This document shows positions 42,963 to 52,108 of a DNA stretch of 59,064 nt, in pieces. The translations under genes and the position numbers were made by a program. Each line of letters opens with the position of its first letter. The stretch's first letter is position 1. Below the pieces are notes generated by a model that did no database searches, had not been told where the DNA came from, and was given only the letters and a program-made list of their open reading frames with translations. Origin of the DNA: Pseudomonas sp. S30 (lineage in GTDB: Bacteria > Pseudomonadota > Gammaproteobacteria > Pseudomonadales > Pseudomonadaceae); assembly GCF_016518545.1 (NCBI RefSeq), contig NZ_JACVTO010000027.1, forward strand, positions 1 to 59,064, given 5' to 3'.

Positions 42963-43901
42963 ATGTCTGCATCCCTCGCATTCGTCTTTCCTGGTCAGGG
43001 CTCCCAATCGCTGGGCATGCTCGCCGAGCTCGGCGCCGAGCAGCCGCTGGTCATCGAGACCTTCAAGGAGGCCTCGCAGGCTCTGGGCTACGACCTGTGG
43101 AAACTGGTCCAGGAAGGCCCTGAGGATCAACTCAATCAAACCGACAAGACGCAGCCCGCCATCCTGACCGCCTCGATCGCCCTCTGGCGTCTGTGGCTGG
43201 AGCAGGGCGGTGAGCGTCCGGCCTATGTGGCCGGCCACAGCCTGGGCGAATACAGCGCCCTGGTCGCAGCCGGTAGCCTGTCACTCAAGGATGCGGTGCG
43301 TCTGGTCGAACGCCGTGGCCAGCTGATGCAGGAAGCCGTGCCGGCCGGTCATGGCGCCATGGCGGCCATCCTGGGTCTGGATGACGCCGTGGTGGTGGAT
43401 ATCTGCAGCGAAGCTGCAGAGGACGAAGTGGTCAGCGCGGTCAATTTCAACTCGCCTGGCCAGGTCGTCATCGCGGGTAACAAGGCGGCGGTCGATCGAG
43501 CCATCGAGCTGTGCAAGGCCAAGGGTGCCAAGCGTGCGTTGCCGCTGTCGGTGAGCGTGCCATCGCACTGCGCACTGATGAAGCCTGCGGCCGAGCGCTT
43601 CGCCGAGGCGGTCAATGCCATTGAGTGGCAGGCTGCGCAGATCCCGCTGGTACAGAATGTCAGCGCGGCGGTGCCGGCCGACCTGGACGCGCTCAAGCGT
43701 GACCTGCTGGCGCAGCTGTACCAGCCCGTGCGCTGGGTCGAGTGCGTGCAGACCCTGGCTGCCCACGGTGCAGTGCAACTGGTGGAGTGCGGCCCAGGCA
43801 AGGTCCTGGCCGGCCTGAACAAGCGTTGCGCCGATGGCGTGACCACCTACAACCTCAATACCCCCGACGCCATCGCCGCCACCCGTGCGGCGCTGGCCTG
43901 A
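42963..43901 (+). CDS. fabD: Malonyl-CoA:ACP transacylase FabD
   Basis: A 312-residue transferase loading malonyl groups on ACP. FVFPGQGSQ begins it; the nucleophile is S93 in GHSLGEYSAL, and VSVPSHCALM holds the catalytic histidine. GGGGCTTGTTCA precedes the ATG. Follows plsX after 127 bases. Confidence 0.97.
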   Translation: MSASLAFVFPGQGSQSLGMLAELGAEQPLVIETFKEASQALGYDLWKLVQEGPEDQLNQTDKTQPAILTASIALWRLWLEQGGERPAYVAGHSLGEYSALVAAGSLSLKDAVRLVERRGQLMQEAVPAGHGAMAAILGLDDAVVVDICSEAAEDEVVSAVNFNSPGQVVIAGNKAAVDRAIELCKAKGAKRALPLSVSVPSHCALMKPAAERFAEAVNAIEWQAAQIPLVQNVSAAVPADLDALKRDLLAQLYQPVRWVECVQTLAAHGAVQLVECGPGKVLAGLNKRCADGVTTYNLNTPDAIAATRAALA

Positions 43902-43918
43902 TATCTGGAGAAACTTGC

Positions 43919-44659
43919 ATGAGCCTGCAAGGTAAAGTTGCACTGGTCACCGGCGCCAGCCGTGGCATCGGCCAGGCCATCGCCCTCGAACTGGGTCGCC
44001 AGGGCGCCATCGTGATCGGTACCGCCACGTCCGCCTCCGGTGCCGAGCGCATCGCCGAGACGCTCAAGAGCCATGGCGTGGCCGGTACCGGCCTGGAGCT
44101 GAACGTCACCAGCCTGGATTCGGTGAACGCGGTGCTGAGCACCATTCAGGAGCAGTTCGGTGCGCCGACGATCCTGGTCAACAACGCCGGTATCACCCGT
44201 GACAACCTGATGCTGCGCATGAAAGACGATGAGTGGTTCGATGTGATCGATACCAACCTCAACAGCCTGTACCGTCTGTCCAAGGGTGTGCTGCGCGGCA
44301 TGACCAAGGCTCGGTGGGGTCGTATCATCAGCATCGGCTCGGTGGTCGGCGCGATGGGCAATGCCGGGCAGGCCAATTACGCCGCAGCCAAGGCCGGTCT
44401 GGAAGGCTTCAGTCGCGCTCTGGCGCGTGAAGTCGGCTCTCGTGGTATCACCGTCAACTCGGTCACTCCAGGCTTCATCGACACCGACATGACCCGCGAG
44501 CTTCCTGAGGCGCAGCGCGAAGCGTTGCAGACGCAAATTCCGCTGGGGCGCCTGGGTCAGGCCGAGGAAATCGCCAAGGTGGTGTCCTTCCTGGCTTCCG
44601 ATGGCGCAGCCTACGTGACCGGTGCCACGGTACCGGTCAACGGCGGGATGTACATGTAA
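43919..44659 (+). CDS. fabG: 3-oxoacyl-ACP reductase FabG
   Basis: A 246-residue short-chain dehydrogenase using NADPH. TGASRGIGQ is the cofactor loop, NNAGITRD is present, and the catalytic Ser-Tyr-Lys lies in SIGSVVGAMGNAGQANYAAAK. The C terminus TVPVNGGMYM is typical. A good ribosome site (CTGGAGAAA) precedes it, 17 bases after fabD. Confidence 0.97.
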   Translation: MSLQGKVALVTGASRGIGQAIALELGRQGAIVIGTATSASGAERIAETLKSHGVAGTGLELNVTSLDSVNAVLSTIQEQFGAPTILVNNAGITRDNLMLRMKDDEWFDVIDTNLNSLYRLSKGVLRGMTKARWGRIISIGSVVGAMGNAGQANYAAAKAGLEGFSRALAREVGSRGITVNSVTPGFIDTDMTRELPEAQREALQTQIPLGRLGQAEEIAKVVSFLASDGAAYVTGATVPVNGGMYM

Positions 44660-44863
44660 CCTTGGCAACCCAATGTGACGGATCGCTTCAGAAAACAGTC
44701 ATACTGGGTGTCTAAAATCCGTTATAAAGCTGCAATCAGATTCCAGGCGGCAGGTCGTCAGACCCAGGAGAAGGCGCGTGATGCTTGAAAACCGGGCGCC
44801 TTCCTATAAACTTGGGCACCGGCCAGCTGCCTGACATATATCCACTAGGAGTGAAATCTAGTT

Positions 44864-45100
44864 ATGAGCACCATCGAAGAACGCGTCAAGAAAATCGTTG
44901 CCGAGCAACTGGGCGTGAAGGAAGAAGAAGTCACCAATGAGAAGTCCTTCGTTGACGATCTGGGTGCCGACTCCCTTGACACCGTCGAGCTGGTAATGGC
45001 TCTGGAAGAGGAATTCGAGACCGAAATCCCTGACGAAGAAGCCGAAAAGATCACCACCGTTCAAGCCGCCATCGACTACGTCAACAACCAAAAAGGTTAA
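44864..45100 (+). CDS. acpP: Acyl carrier protein
   Basis: A 78-residue acidic protein; S37 in GADSLDTVEL takes the phosphopantetheine arm. AGGAGTGAAA precedes the start. The 204-base gap upstream probably holds its own promoter, which fits the high output needed. TATAAA elements at 44723 and near 44806 are possible -10 boxes, but no good -35 was seen. Confidence 0.98.
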   Translation: MSTIEERVKKIVAEQLGVKEEEVTNEKSFVDDLGADSLDTVELVMALEEEFETEIPDEEAEKITTVQAAIDYVNNQKG

Positions 45101-45128
45101 GACGCTGTAGTCGACGCTGCTTGTCGGG

Positions 45129-45163
45129 AAAAACCGCACTGCCAATTGGCGTGCGGTTTTTTC
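45129..45163 (+). terminator. Rho-independent terminator after acpP
   Basis: AAAAACCGCAC and GTGCGGTTTTTT form a stem; the loop itself contains the palindrome GCCAATTGGC. A T tract follows. It separates acpP from fabF, probably leaving fabF lower expression by read-through or a separate promoter. Confidence 0.9.
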
Positions 45164-45264
45164 TTTGCGAGTCGGGCGTTTGTCAACCGGGAGCCTGTCG
45201 CCATTTCATTCCACGCGAATGAGTGCAATGGCAAGAGACTCTGTCAACAGAAAAGGAGAGTGCT

Positions 45265-46509
45265 GTGTCGCGTAGACGCGTCGTGGTCACCGGAATGGGT
45301 ATGCTGTCGCCACTGGGTACCGATGTACCGAGCACCTGGCAGGGCATTCTGGCAGGCCGCAGTGGCATCGGTCCGATCGAGCATACGGACCTGAGTGCCT
45401 ACTCCACCCGTTTCGGCGGCTCGGTAAAGGGCTTCGAGGTCGAGCAGTACCTGTCGGCCAAGGAAGCGCGCAAGCTCGACCTGTTCATTCAGTATGGCCT
45501 GGCGGCGGGCTTCCAGGCCGTGCGAAACGCGGGCCTGGAAGTGACCGACGCCAACCGCGAGCGTGTCGGCGTGGCCATGGGCTCGGGGATCGGTGGCCTG
45601 ACCAACATCGAAGACACCAGCCGGACCTTGCACGAGCAAGGCCCACGGCGGATTTCACCCTTCTTCGTGCCGGGTTCGATCATCAACATGATCTCTGGTT
45701 TCCTGTCGATCCATCTGGGTCTGCAGGGGCCCAACTACGCCATTTCCACGGCCTGCACCACCGGCACTCACTGCATCGGCATGGCCGCGCGCAACATCGC
45801 CTATGGCGAAGCGGACGTGATGATCGCCGGTGGCGCGGAGATGGCCGCCTGCGGTCTGGGCATGGGTGGCTTCGGCGCCTCGCGCGCCCTGTCGACACGC
45901 AACGACGAGCCGGCGCGGGCCAGCCGTCCATGGGACAAGGGCCGGGATGGCTTCGTGCTGTCGGACGGCGCGGGTGCCCTGGTGCTCGAGGAGCTCGAAC
46001 ACGCCAAGGCCCGTGGTGCGACCATCTACGCGGAACTGGTGGGCTTCGGCATGAGCGGTGACGCCTTCCACATGACCTCGCCGCCGGATACCGGTGACGG
46101 CGCGGCGCGTTGCATGATCAATGCCCTGCGTGATGCCGGTGTGGCCCCCCATGAGGTCAGCTACATCAATGCCCACGGTACGTCCACGCCGGCCGGCGAC
46201 ATCGCCGAGGTGGCCGCGATCAAGCGGGTGTTCGGCGAGCATGCCTACTCGCTGGCGGTCAGCTCCACCAAGTCGATGACCGGCCACCTGCTGGGCGCGG
46301 CTGGCGCGGTGGAGGCGATCTTCAGCGTGCTGGCGATCAACAGCCAGATGGCCCCGCCGACCATCAACCTGGATGAGCCCGATGACGGCTGCGATCTGGA
46401 CTTCGTGCCGCACCAGGCGCGCAGCATGCCGATCGACGTGGTGCTGTCCAACTCGTTCGGCTTCGGTGGGACCAACGGCTCCCTGGTGTTCCGTCGGTTC
46501 GCCGACTGA
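45265..46509 (+). CDS. fabF: 3-oxoacyl-ACP synthase II FabF
   Basis: A 414-residue condensing enzyme. C164 in STACTTGTHC is the acyl-binding cysteine; the two histidines lie in NAHGTSTPAGD and KSMTGHLLGAAG. I chose the GTG at 45265, supported by AAAAGGAGAG eight bases upstream. FabF elongates long acyl chains and makes cis-vaccenate precursors. Overlaps pabC by one base. Confidence 0.96.
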   Translation: MSRRRVVVTGMGMLSPLGTDVPSTWQGILAGRSGIGPIEHTDLSAYSTRFGGSVKGFEVEQYLSAKEARKLDLFIQYGLAAGFQAVRNAGLEVTDANRERVGVAMGSGIGGLTNIEDTSRTLHEQGPRRISPFFVPGSIINMISGFLSIHLGLQGPNYAISTACTTGTHCIGMAARNIAYGEADVMIAGGAEMAACGLGMGGFGASRALSTRNDEPARASRPWDKGRDGFVLSDGAGALVLEELEHAKARGATIYAELVGFGMSGDAFHMTSPPDTGDGAARCMINALRDAGVAPHEVSYINAHGTSTPAGDIAEVAAIKRVFGEHAYSLAVSSTKSMTGHLLGAAGAVEAIFSVLAINSQMAPPTINLDEPDDGCDLDFVPHQARSMPIDVVLSNSFGFGGTNGSLVFRRFAD

Positions 46510-47330
46510 TGCTCAGCTGGATCGACGGCCAGCCTGCGGCTGCGCTCGACTTGCGTAATCGTGGGCTGGCCTACGGCGATGGTCTGTTCGAGACCCTTGC
46601 CGTGCGCGGCGGCAAGCCTGCGCTGCTGCAGCGCCACCTCGATCGTCTGGCGCTGGGCTGCCAGCGCCTGGCCATCGAGCTTGACCTGGCGTTGGTGCAG
46701 CGGGAGTTGCAGGCCTATGCCAGCCAGTTGGGCGAGGGCGTGGTCAAGCTGATCGTGACCCGGGGCGATAGCCAGCGCGGCTATGCGCCCGCCGTCGGGG
46801 CCATGCCTCGACGAATCCTGCAGAACAGCCCGCCACCCGCCTATCCGGCAGCTCACGCCGAGCAAGGCGTGCTGCTGTTCGACTGTCAGACGCGTCTGGC
46901 CCGGCAGCCCTTGCTGGCCGGTCTGAAACATCTCAATCGCCTGGAGCAGGTGATGGCGCGTGCCGAGTGGCAAGATCCGGCCTTCGCCGAGGGCTTGATG
47001 CGCGATACCCAGGGCGCCGTCGTCGAAGGTGTCTACAGCAACCTGTTCCTGGTACTCGACGGTAGCCTGTACACCGCTGACCTGAGCCAGTGCGGCGTCG
47101 CCGGTGTCATGCGTGCCGAGTTGCTGGAGCAGGCGGCGGGTCTGGGGCTGCAGGTGCGGGTCGGCGAGCTTTCCCTGGCACAGTTGCGCCAGGCCAGCGA
47201 AGTGTTCGTCTGTAACAGCGTTTATGGTATCTGGCCGGTGCTGGGCGTGCCTGCGCTCAAGCTCGACTGGTCGGCGGGGCCGCTCACCCGTAAACTGCAG
47301 GCCGTTGCCCGGACGTTACTGGATACCTGA
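46509..47330 (+). CDS. pabC: Aminodeoxychorismate lyase PabC
   Basis: A 273-residue fold-type IV PLP enzyme that makes 4-aminobenzoate for folate. RGLAYGDGLFETLAVRGG opens the protein; the PLP lysine is in GLKHLNRLEQV, and EGVYSNLFLV holds cofactor contacts. The ATG uses the A of the fabF stop (TGATG). In the usual fabF-pabC-mltG-tmk-holB order. Confidence 0.94.
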   Translation: MLSWIDGQPAAALDLRNRGLAYGDGLFETLAVRGGKPALLQRHLDRLALGCQRLAIELDLALVQRELQAYASQLGEGVVKLIVTRGDSQRGYAPAVGAMPRRILQNSPPPAYPAAHAEQGVLLFDCQTRLARQPLLAGLKHLNRLEQVMARAEWQDPAFAEGLMRDTQGAVVEGVYSNLFLVLDGSLYTADLSQCGVAGVMRAELLEQAAGLGLQVRVGELSLAQLRQASEVFVCNSVYGIWPVLGVPALKLDWSAGPLTRKLQAVARTLLDT

Positions 47331-47333
47331 TTC

Positions 47334-48509
47334 GTGAGACGTAAATTCCTGCTGCTGCTGGAAATGGGCCTGGTCCTCGCCGGTCTGGCGGTCGGCTGGT
47401 CGGCCTGGAAAGTGCATTCCTCCCTGCAGCAGCCCTTGCGGGTGACCGAAGAGCGCCTGCTGGACGTGCCGACCGGCACCAACCCCAACCGCATGTTCTA
47501 CCGCATGCAGAACGAAGGCCTGCTCGACGATGCGCTGTGGTTGCGCCTGTATTGGCGGTTCAATCAGGCCGGTACCGCCCTGCACACCGGTGAGTACCGC
47601 ATCACGCCGGGCATGACGGTCCAGGCGCTGATCGATGCCTGGCGCCGCGGCGATGTCGTGCAGTACAACCTGACCCTCGTCGAAGGTTGGACCTTCCGCC
47701 AGTTGCGCGCGGCGCTGGCCAGGCACGACAAGATCAGGCACAGCCTCGAGGGCTTGTCCGACAGCGAGGTGATGGACAAGCTGGGACATCCTGGCGTCTT
47801 CCCGGAGGGGCGCTTTTTCCCCGATACCTATCGCTTCGTGCGGGGCATGAGCGATGTCGAGCTGCTGCAGCAGGCGTACGAGCGTCTGGAAGACGTGCTG
47901 GCCAGGGAATGGGCGCAGCGCGCCGCCGACCTGCCGTACCGCGACCCTTATCAGGCATTGATCATGGCCTCCCTGGTGGAGAAGGAAACCGGTATCGCTC
48001 AGGAGCGTGGGCAAATCGCCGGTGTGTTCGTGCGCCGCCTGCGCCTGGGCATGATGCTGCAGACCGACCCTACCGTGATCTACGGCATGGGCGAGCGCTA
48101 CAATGGCAAGATCACCCGTGCCGACCTGCGCGCGCCGACGCCCTACAACACCTACACCAATACCGGCTTGCCGCCCACGCCCATCGCCATGGTCGGGCGC
48201 GAAGCGATCCATGCCGCCCTGAACCCGAGCGATGGCACGAGCCTGTATTTCGTGGCGCGCGGTGACGGCAGCCATGTGTTCTCCGACGATCTGGACGATC
48301 ACAATTCGGCTGTCCGCCAATACCAGCTCAAGCGCCGTGCCGACTACCGTTCCAGCCCGGCCACCCAGGCACCCGCCGGGCAAGCATCGGAGCCGGAGCC
48401 TGCCCAGGGCAGTGGGTCGTCACCCGTGGAGTCACCCGCCAGCGAACCGGCCACCGGCGCCGAGCCTTCCAAACAGGACGAAACGCCGTCCGCCCCTGAA
48501 GCACACTGA
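47334..48509 (+). CDS. mltG: Endolytic murein transglycosylase MltG
   Basis: A 391-residue YceG/MltG protein. One membrane anchor (about 4-24) precedes a LysM-like part and the catalytic domain, with the likely active glutamate in MASLVEKETG and the TDPTVIYGMG and TPYNTYTNTGLPPTPI blocks. It cuts new glycan strands, setting their length. The last 50 residues are a Pro/Ser/Glu-rich tail not seen in E. coli, probably disordered. Starts at a GTG. Confidence 0.94.
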   Translation: MRRKFLLLLEMGLVLAGLAVGWSAWKVHSSLQQPLRVTEERLLDVPTGTNPNRMFYRMQNEGLLDDALWLRLYWRFNQAGTALHTGEYRITPGMTVQALIDAWRRGDVVQYNLTLVEGWTFRQLRAALARHDKIRHSLEGLSDSEVMDKLGHPGVFPEGRFFPDTYRFVRGMSDVELLQQAYERLEDVLAREWAQRAADLPYRDPYQALIMASLVEKETGIAQERGQIAGVFVRRLRLGMMLQTDPTVIYGMGERYNGKITRADLRAPTPYNTYTNTGLPPTPIAMVGREAIHAALNPSDGTSLYFVARGDGSHVFSDDLDDHNSAVRQYQLKRRADYRSSPATQAPAGQASEPEPAQGSGSSPVESPASEPATGAEPSKQDETPSAPEAH

Positions 48510-48518
48510 GGAGTATCC

Positions 48519-49151
48519 GTGAGCGGTCTGTTCATCACCCTAGAGGGCCCCGAAGGTGCGGGCAAGAGCACCAACCGCGAGTACCTGGCGGCGCGCCTGC
48601 GCGAGCAGGGCGTGAACGTGGTGATGACTCGGGAGCCTGGGGGCACGCCCCTGGCCGAACGCATCCGCGAACTGTTGCTCGACCCCAGTGACGAAGCGAT
48701 GGCGGTCGATACCGAGCTGCTGCTGATGTTCGCCGCCCGTGCCCAGCACCTGGCCCAGGTAATTCGGCCAGCGTTGGCGGCGGGCGCCGTGGTGCTGTGC
48801 GACCGTTTCACCGACGCCACCTACGCTTACCAGGGTGGTGGTCGCGGCCTGCCGCTGGAGCGCATCGCCCTGCTGGAAACCTTCGTGCAGGGTGAGCTGC
48901 GCCCCGATCTGACGCTGGTGTTCGACCTTCCAGTGGAGGTCGGCCTGGCGCGCGCGGCGGCGCGGGGTCGTCTGGATCGCTTCGAGCAGGAAGGGCAGGG
49001 CTTCTTCGAAGCTGTCCGCCAGGCGTACCTGCGCCGTGCCGCGGCTGCCCCCGAGCGCTACCGGTTGCTGGACGCGGCCCAGCCCTTGGCGGCTGTGCAG
49101 CAGGCCATCGATGCGCTGGTGCCTGCCATCCTGGAGCGCGGTCGTGGCTGA
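48519..49151 (+). CDS. tmk: Thymidylate kinase
   Basis: A 210-residue kinase making dTDP. The P-loop is EGPEGAGKST, the DR-Y region CDRFTDATYAYQGGGRGL, and the LID segment ARGRLDRFEQEG. It starts at a GTG with GAGGAG upstream and overlaps holB by eight bases. Confidence 0.96.
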   Translation: MSGLFITLEGPEGAGKSTNREYLAARLREQGVNVVMTREPGGTPLAERIRELLLDPSDEAMAVDTELLLMFAARAQHLAQVIRPALAAGAVVLCDRFTDATYAYQGGGRGLPLERIALLETFVQGELRPDLTLVFDLPVEVGLARAAARGRLDRFEQEGQGFFEAVRQAYLRRAAAAPERYRLLDAAQPLAAVQQAIDALVPAILERGRG

Positions 49152-50130
49152 ATCCTTCGCTTGGCAGCAGGCGCTCTGGGAGCAACTGGCCGGACGCCGC
49201 CAGCATGCCCATGCCTATCTGCTGCACGGGCCGCAAGGGATCGGCAAACGCGCATTGGCCGAACGGCTGATGGCGTTGCTGCTCTGTCAGCGGCCAAGCG
49301 ATCGGCAGGCCTGCGGCCAGTGCAAATCCTGTCTGCTGCTCAAGGCCGGTAGCCATCCGGACAACTTCGTGCTGGAGCCTGAAGAGGCCGACAAGCCGAT
49401 CAAGGTCGACCAGGTGCGTGAGCTGGTCGCGTTCGTGGTGCAGACGGCCCAGCAGGGTGGGCGCAAGGTGGTGTTGATCGAGCCGGTCGAGGCGATGAAC
49501 GTCAATGCGGCGAATGCGTTGCTCAAGAGTCTCGAAGAACCGTCTGGCGACACGGTGCTGCTGCTGGTCAGCCATCAACCCAGTCGCCTGCTGCCGACCA
49601 TCAGAAGCCGGTGCCAGCAAATCGCCTGTACGCAACCCACGCCGGCCCAGAGCGAGGCCTGGCTGGCTGCCGCGCTGCCCGATGCCGAGCCGGGCGAACG
49701 TCAGGAACTGCTGGTGCTGGGCGCAGGCTCACCGTTGACGGCCCTCAGCCTTCATGCCCGCGGCGTGCGCGAACAGCGGGCGCTGGTCACCGAGGGCATC
49801 AAGAAGCTGCTCAAGCAGCAGCAGTCGCCCACGCAGTTGGCCGAAGCCTGGAACGCTGTGCCACTGTTGCTGTTGTTCGACTGGTTCTGTGCCTGGGCGC
49901 ACCTGATCCTGCGCTATCAGCTTACCCAGGACGAGGAAGGGCTTGGCTTGCCCGACATGCGCAAGGTACTGCAATACCTGGCGCAGAAGAGCCCACAGGG
50001 CCAGGTGCTGGAATTGCAGGACTGGCTGCTCGAACAGCGTCAGAAAGTCATGGGCAAGGCCAATCTCAATCGGGTGCTTCTACTCGAGGCCGTGTTGGCG
50101 CGCTGGCAACAGTTGCCGGGCACACGCTGA
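49144..50130 (+). CDS. holB: DNA polymerase III delta' subunit
   Basis: A 328-residue clamp-loader subunit. The P-loop-like GPQGIGKRA, the four zinc cysteines in CQRPSDRQACGQCKSC and SLEEPSGDTVLLLVSHQPSRLLPTIRSRC are typical of delta'. It starts at a GTG inside tmk. In P. aeruginosa pilZ follows; here only 37 bases separate it from tatD. Confidence 0.94.
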   Translation: MAESFAWQQALWEQLAGRRQHAHAYLLHGPQGIGKRALAERLMALLLCQRPSDRQACGQCKSCLLLKAGSHPDNFVLEPEEADKPIKVDQVRELVAFVVQTAQQGGRKVVLIEPVEAMNVNAANALLKSLEEPSGDTVLLLVSHQPSRLLPTIRSRCQQIACTQPTPAQSEAWLAAALPDAEPGERQELLVLGAGSPLTALSLHARGVREQRALVTEGIKKLLKQQQSPTQLAEAWNAVPLLLLFDWFCAWAHLILRYQLTQDEEGLGLPDMRKVLQYLAQKSPQGQVLELQDWLLEQRQKVMGKANLNRVLLLEAVLARWQQLPGTR

Positions 50131-50167
50131 AACTTCCCTTTCATCATTTCGCTCCCAGGTTGACTCC

Positions 50168-50950
50168 ATGCTCGTAGATTCCCATTGCCACCTCGATCGT
50201 CTCGACCTGAGCGCTCACGCAGGATCACTCGATGCCGCGCTGCAGGCGGCCCGCGAGCGCGGCGTCGGGCATTTCCTGTGCATCGGCGTCAGTGCCGAGA
50301 ATGCCGGCGCGGTCAAGGCGTTGAGCGAGCGCTACGCCGATGTCGATTGCTCGGTGGGCGTGCACCCCCTGGATCTGGCACCAGGTGAAACGCCCGCACT
50401 GGCATGGTTGCTGCGCGAGCTGGCTCACCCGCATGTGGTCGCGATCGGCGAGACCGGCCTGGATTATCACTACGAGCCCGAGGCCGCGGCGTTGCAGCAG
50501 GCGTCCTTCCGCCTGCACCTGCAAGCGTCGCGCGAGACCGGCAAGCCCGTGATCGTGCACACCCGCGCCGCGCGGGCGGACACCCTGGCACTGTTGCGCG
50601 AAGCTGCGCTGCCGCAGGCCGGTGTACTGCATTGTTTCACCGAAGACTGGGACATGGCGCGGGCGGCACTGGACCTGGGCTACTACATCTCGCTATCGGG
50701 TATCGTCACTTTCCGCAATGCCGAGGCATTGCGCGAGGTGGCGCGCCAGGTGCCGCACGACCGGCTGCTGGTGGAAACCGATTCACCGTACCTGGCCCCG
50801 ATTCCTCATCGAGGCAAGCCGAACCTGCCGCAGTACGTGCGCGAAGTGGCCGAATATGTCGCCTCGGTAAGAGGCGTGGCGTACGAGCAATTGGCTGAGC
50901 AGACCACTGCCAATTTCAAGCGCCTGTTTCCATTGGCTCGGGTGGCCTGA
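50168..50950 (+). CDS. TatD-family metal-dependent hydrolase (DNase)
   Basis: A 260-residue TIM-barrel hydrolase. Metal ligands are in DSHCHLD at the N terminus, GETGLDYHY, VIVHTRAA, LHCFTEDW and ETDSPYLAP. TatD-type enzymes have exonuclease activity on DNA and may act in repair. Begins at ATG 50168 after a weak AGG box. Confidence 0.92.
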   Translation: MLVDSHCHLDRLDLSAHAGSLDAALQAARERGVGHFLCIGVSAENAGAVKALSERYADVDCSVGVHPLDLAPGETPALAWLLRELAHPHVVAIGETGLDYHYEPEAAALQQASFRLHLQASRETGKPVIVHTRAARADTLALLREAALPQAGVLHCFTEDWDMARAALDLGYYISLSGIVTFRNAEALREVARQVPHDRLLVETDSPYLAPIPHRGKPNLPQYVREVAEYVASVRGVAYEQLAEQTTANFKRLFPLARVA

Positions 50951-50988
50951 CGTACGCCAGCGACCTCAGGGCGCAGCCTTCAGGGCTT

Positions 50989-51106
50989 AAAAAAACCCGG
51001 ACTCTGGGGGAGGAATCCGGGTCAAGACCATTAGGAGTAAAGCCAAGGCACGCGGTCCGTAGGTGCCTTCATCGATGTATCGCAAGGGGGTGAGCGCTGC
51101 ATCGAC
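50989..51106 (-). ncRNA. rgsA: Probable RgsA small RNA
   Basis: On the minus strand a stretch of about 118 bases ends in a GC-rich hairpin (CCCGGA/TCCGGG, 51021-50996) and seven T residues, a Rho-independent terminator. Upstream, CCAATACT (51120-51113) resembles the CTATACT -10 of RpoS promoters, giving a start near 51106. P. aeruginosa carries RgsA, an RpoS-dependent sRNA of about 120 nt under indirect Gac control, in the same place beside the tatD and TetR (PA2957) genes. Location, length and promoter type agree; the sequence was not aligned. Confidence 0.72.
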
Positions 51107-51345
51107 AGTTCAAGTATTGGCCAGCTTGCACCTTGCGCCAGGGCCGATCGTACATTTTTTAAACAGATTTGGAATACCGTGGCCTTCCCAGCGCACGCCC
51201 ACGCATTAGGCGATGGCAGAACCCCCTTTTCCAATGACCAGCCGATCTGTAATCATCACGAAACATTCGTTTGAGCGGAAGATCCGTGCAATTTGTCAGG
51301 ACTTGGGCATAATATTCCGCTTCGATTGTCATCCCAGTCCTTCCT

Positions 51346-51981
51346 ATGCAGAAAGAACCTCGTAAGGTCCGTGAGTTTCGTCGTCGCGAACAAGAGATCC
51401 TCGACACAGCGCTGAAACTGTTCCTGGAACAGGGTGAGGACAGCGTCACCGTCGAAATGATCGCCGACACGGTCGGCATCGGCAAAGGCACTATCTACAA
51501 ACACTTCAAATCCAAGGCGGAGATCTACCTGCGCCTGATGCTCGACTACGAGCGGGATTTGAACGAACTGTTGCAGTCCAGTGATGTGGATCGCGATCAG
51601 GAAGCGCTGTCGCGCGCCTATTTCGAGTTCCGCATGCGCGATCCCCAGCGCTACCGCCTGTTCGACCGTCTCGAAGAGAAGGTGGTCAAGGGCAATCAGG
51701 TGCCGGAGATGGTCGAACAGTTGCACAGCATTCGCGCGTCCAACTTCGAGAGGCTCACCCAGTTGATCAAGGGTCGGATCAGCGAAGGCAAGCTCGAAGA
51801 TGTTCCTCCCTATTTCCACTACTGCGCGGCCTGGGCGCTGGTGCATGGCGCCGTGGCGCTGTACCACTCGCCGTTCTGGAGCAACGTGCTCGAAGACCAG
51901 GAAGGCTTCTTCCAGTTCCTGATGGACATCGGCGTGCGCATGGGCAACAAGCGCAAGCGCGACCCGGAACCCGCCTCCTGA
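51346..51981 (+). CDS. TetR-family regulator (PA2957-like)
   Basis: A 211-residue repressor-type protein. The N-terminal helix-turn-helix is TVEMIADTVGIGKGTIYKHFKSKAEIY (about residues 31-57). The C-terminal ligand domain has no recognised class. It matches the PA2957 regulator by place. Its targets cannot be named; the neighbouring lipoprotein and DUF1285 genes are candidates. The 5' region also holds the divergent small-RNA gene. Confidence 0.9.
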   Translation: MQKEPRKVREFRRREQEILDTALKLFLEQGEDSVTVEMIADTVGIGKGTIYKHFKSKAEIYLRLMLDYERDLNELLQSSDVDRDQEALSRAYFEFRMRDPQRYRLFDRLEEKVVKGNQVPEMVEQLHSIRASNFERLTQLIKGRISEGKLEDVPPYFHYCAAWALVHGAVALYHSPFWSNVLEDQEGFFQFLMDIGVRMGNKRKRDPEPAS

Positions 51982-52108
51982 CATCTGGGCCCTGGAGTCC
52001 CTTGCAGGGCCTGGAAGCGGCTCTTCGCCCAATCCCTCGCCGAACTGGCGCAAAAGCTGCATTAGGCGGCTATTCGCCGGTTTTTCGTCACCGGTCACTG
52101 GAGGGATG

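Noticed and set aside
51031..51234. A 67-codon minus-strand frame over the small-RNA region
   Set aside because: It overlaps the likely RgsA transcript and its promoter, has no ribosome site and an unusual composition.
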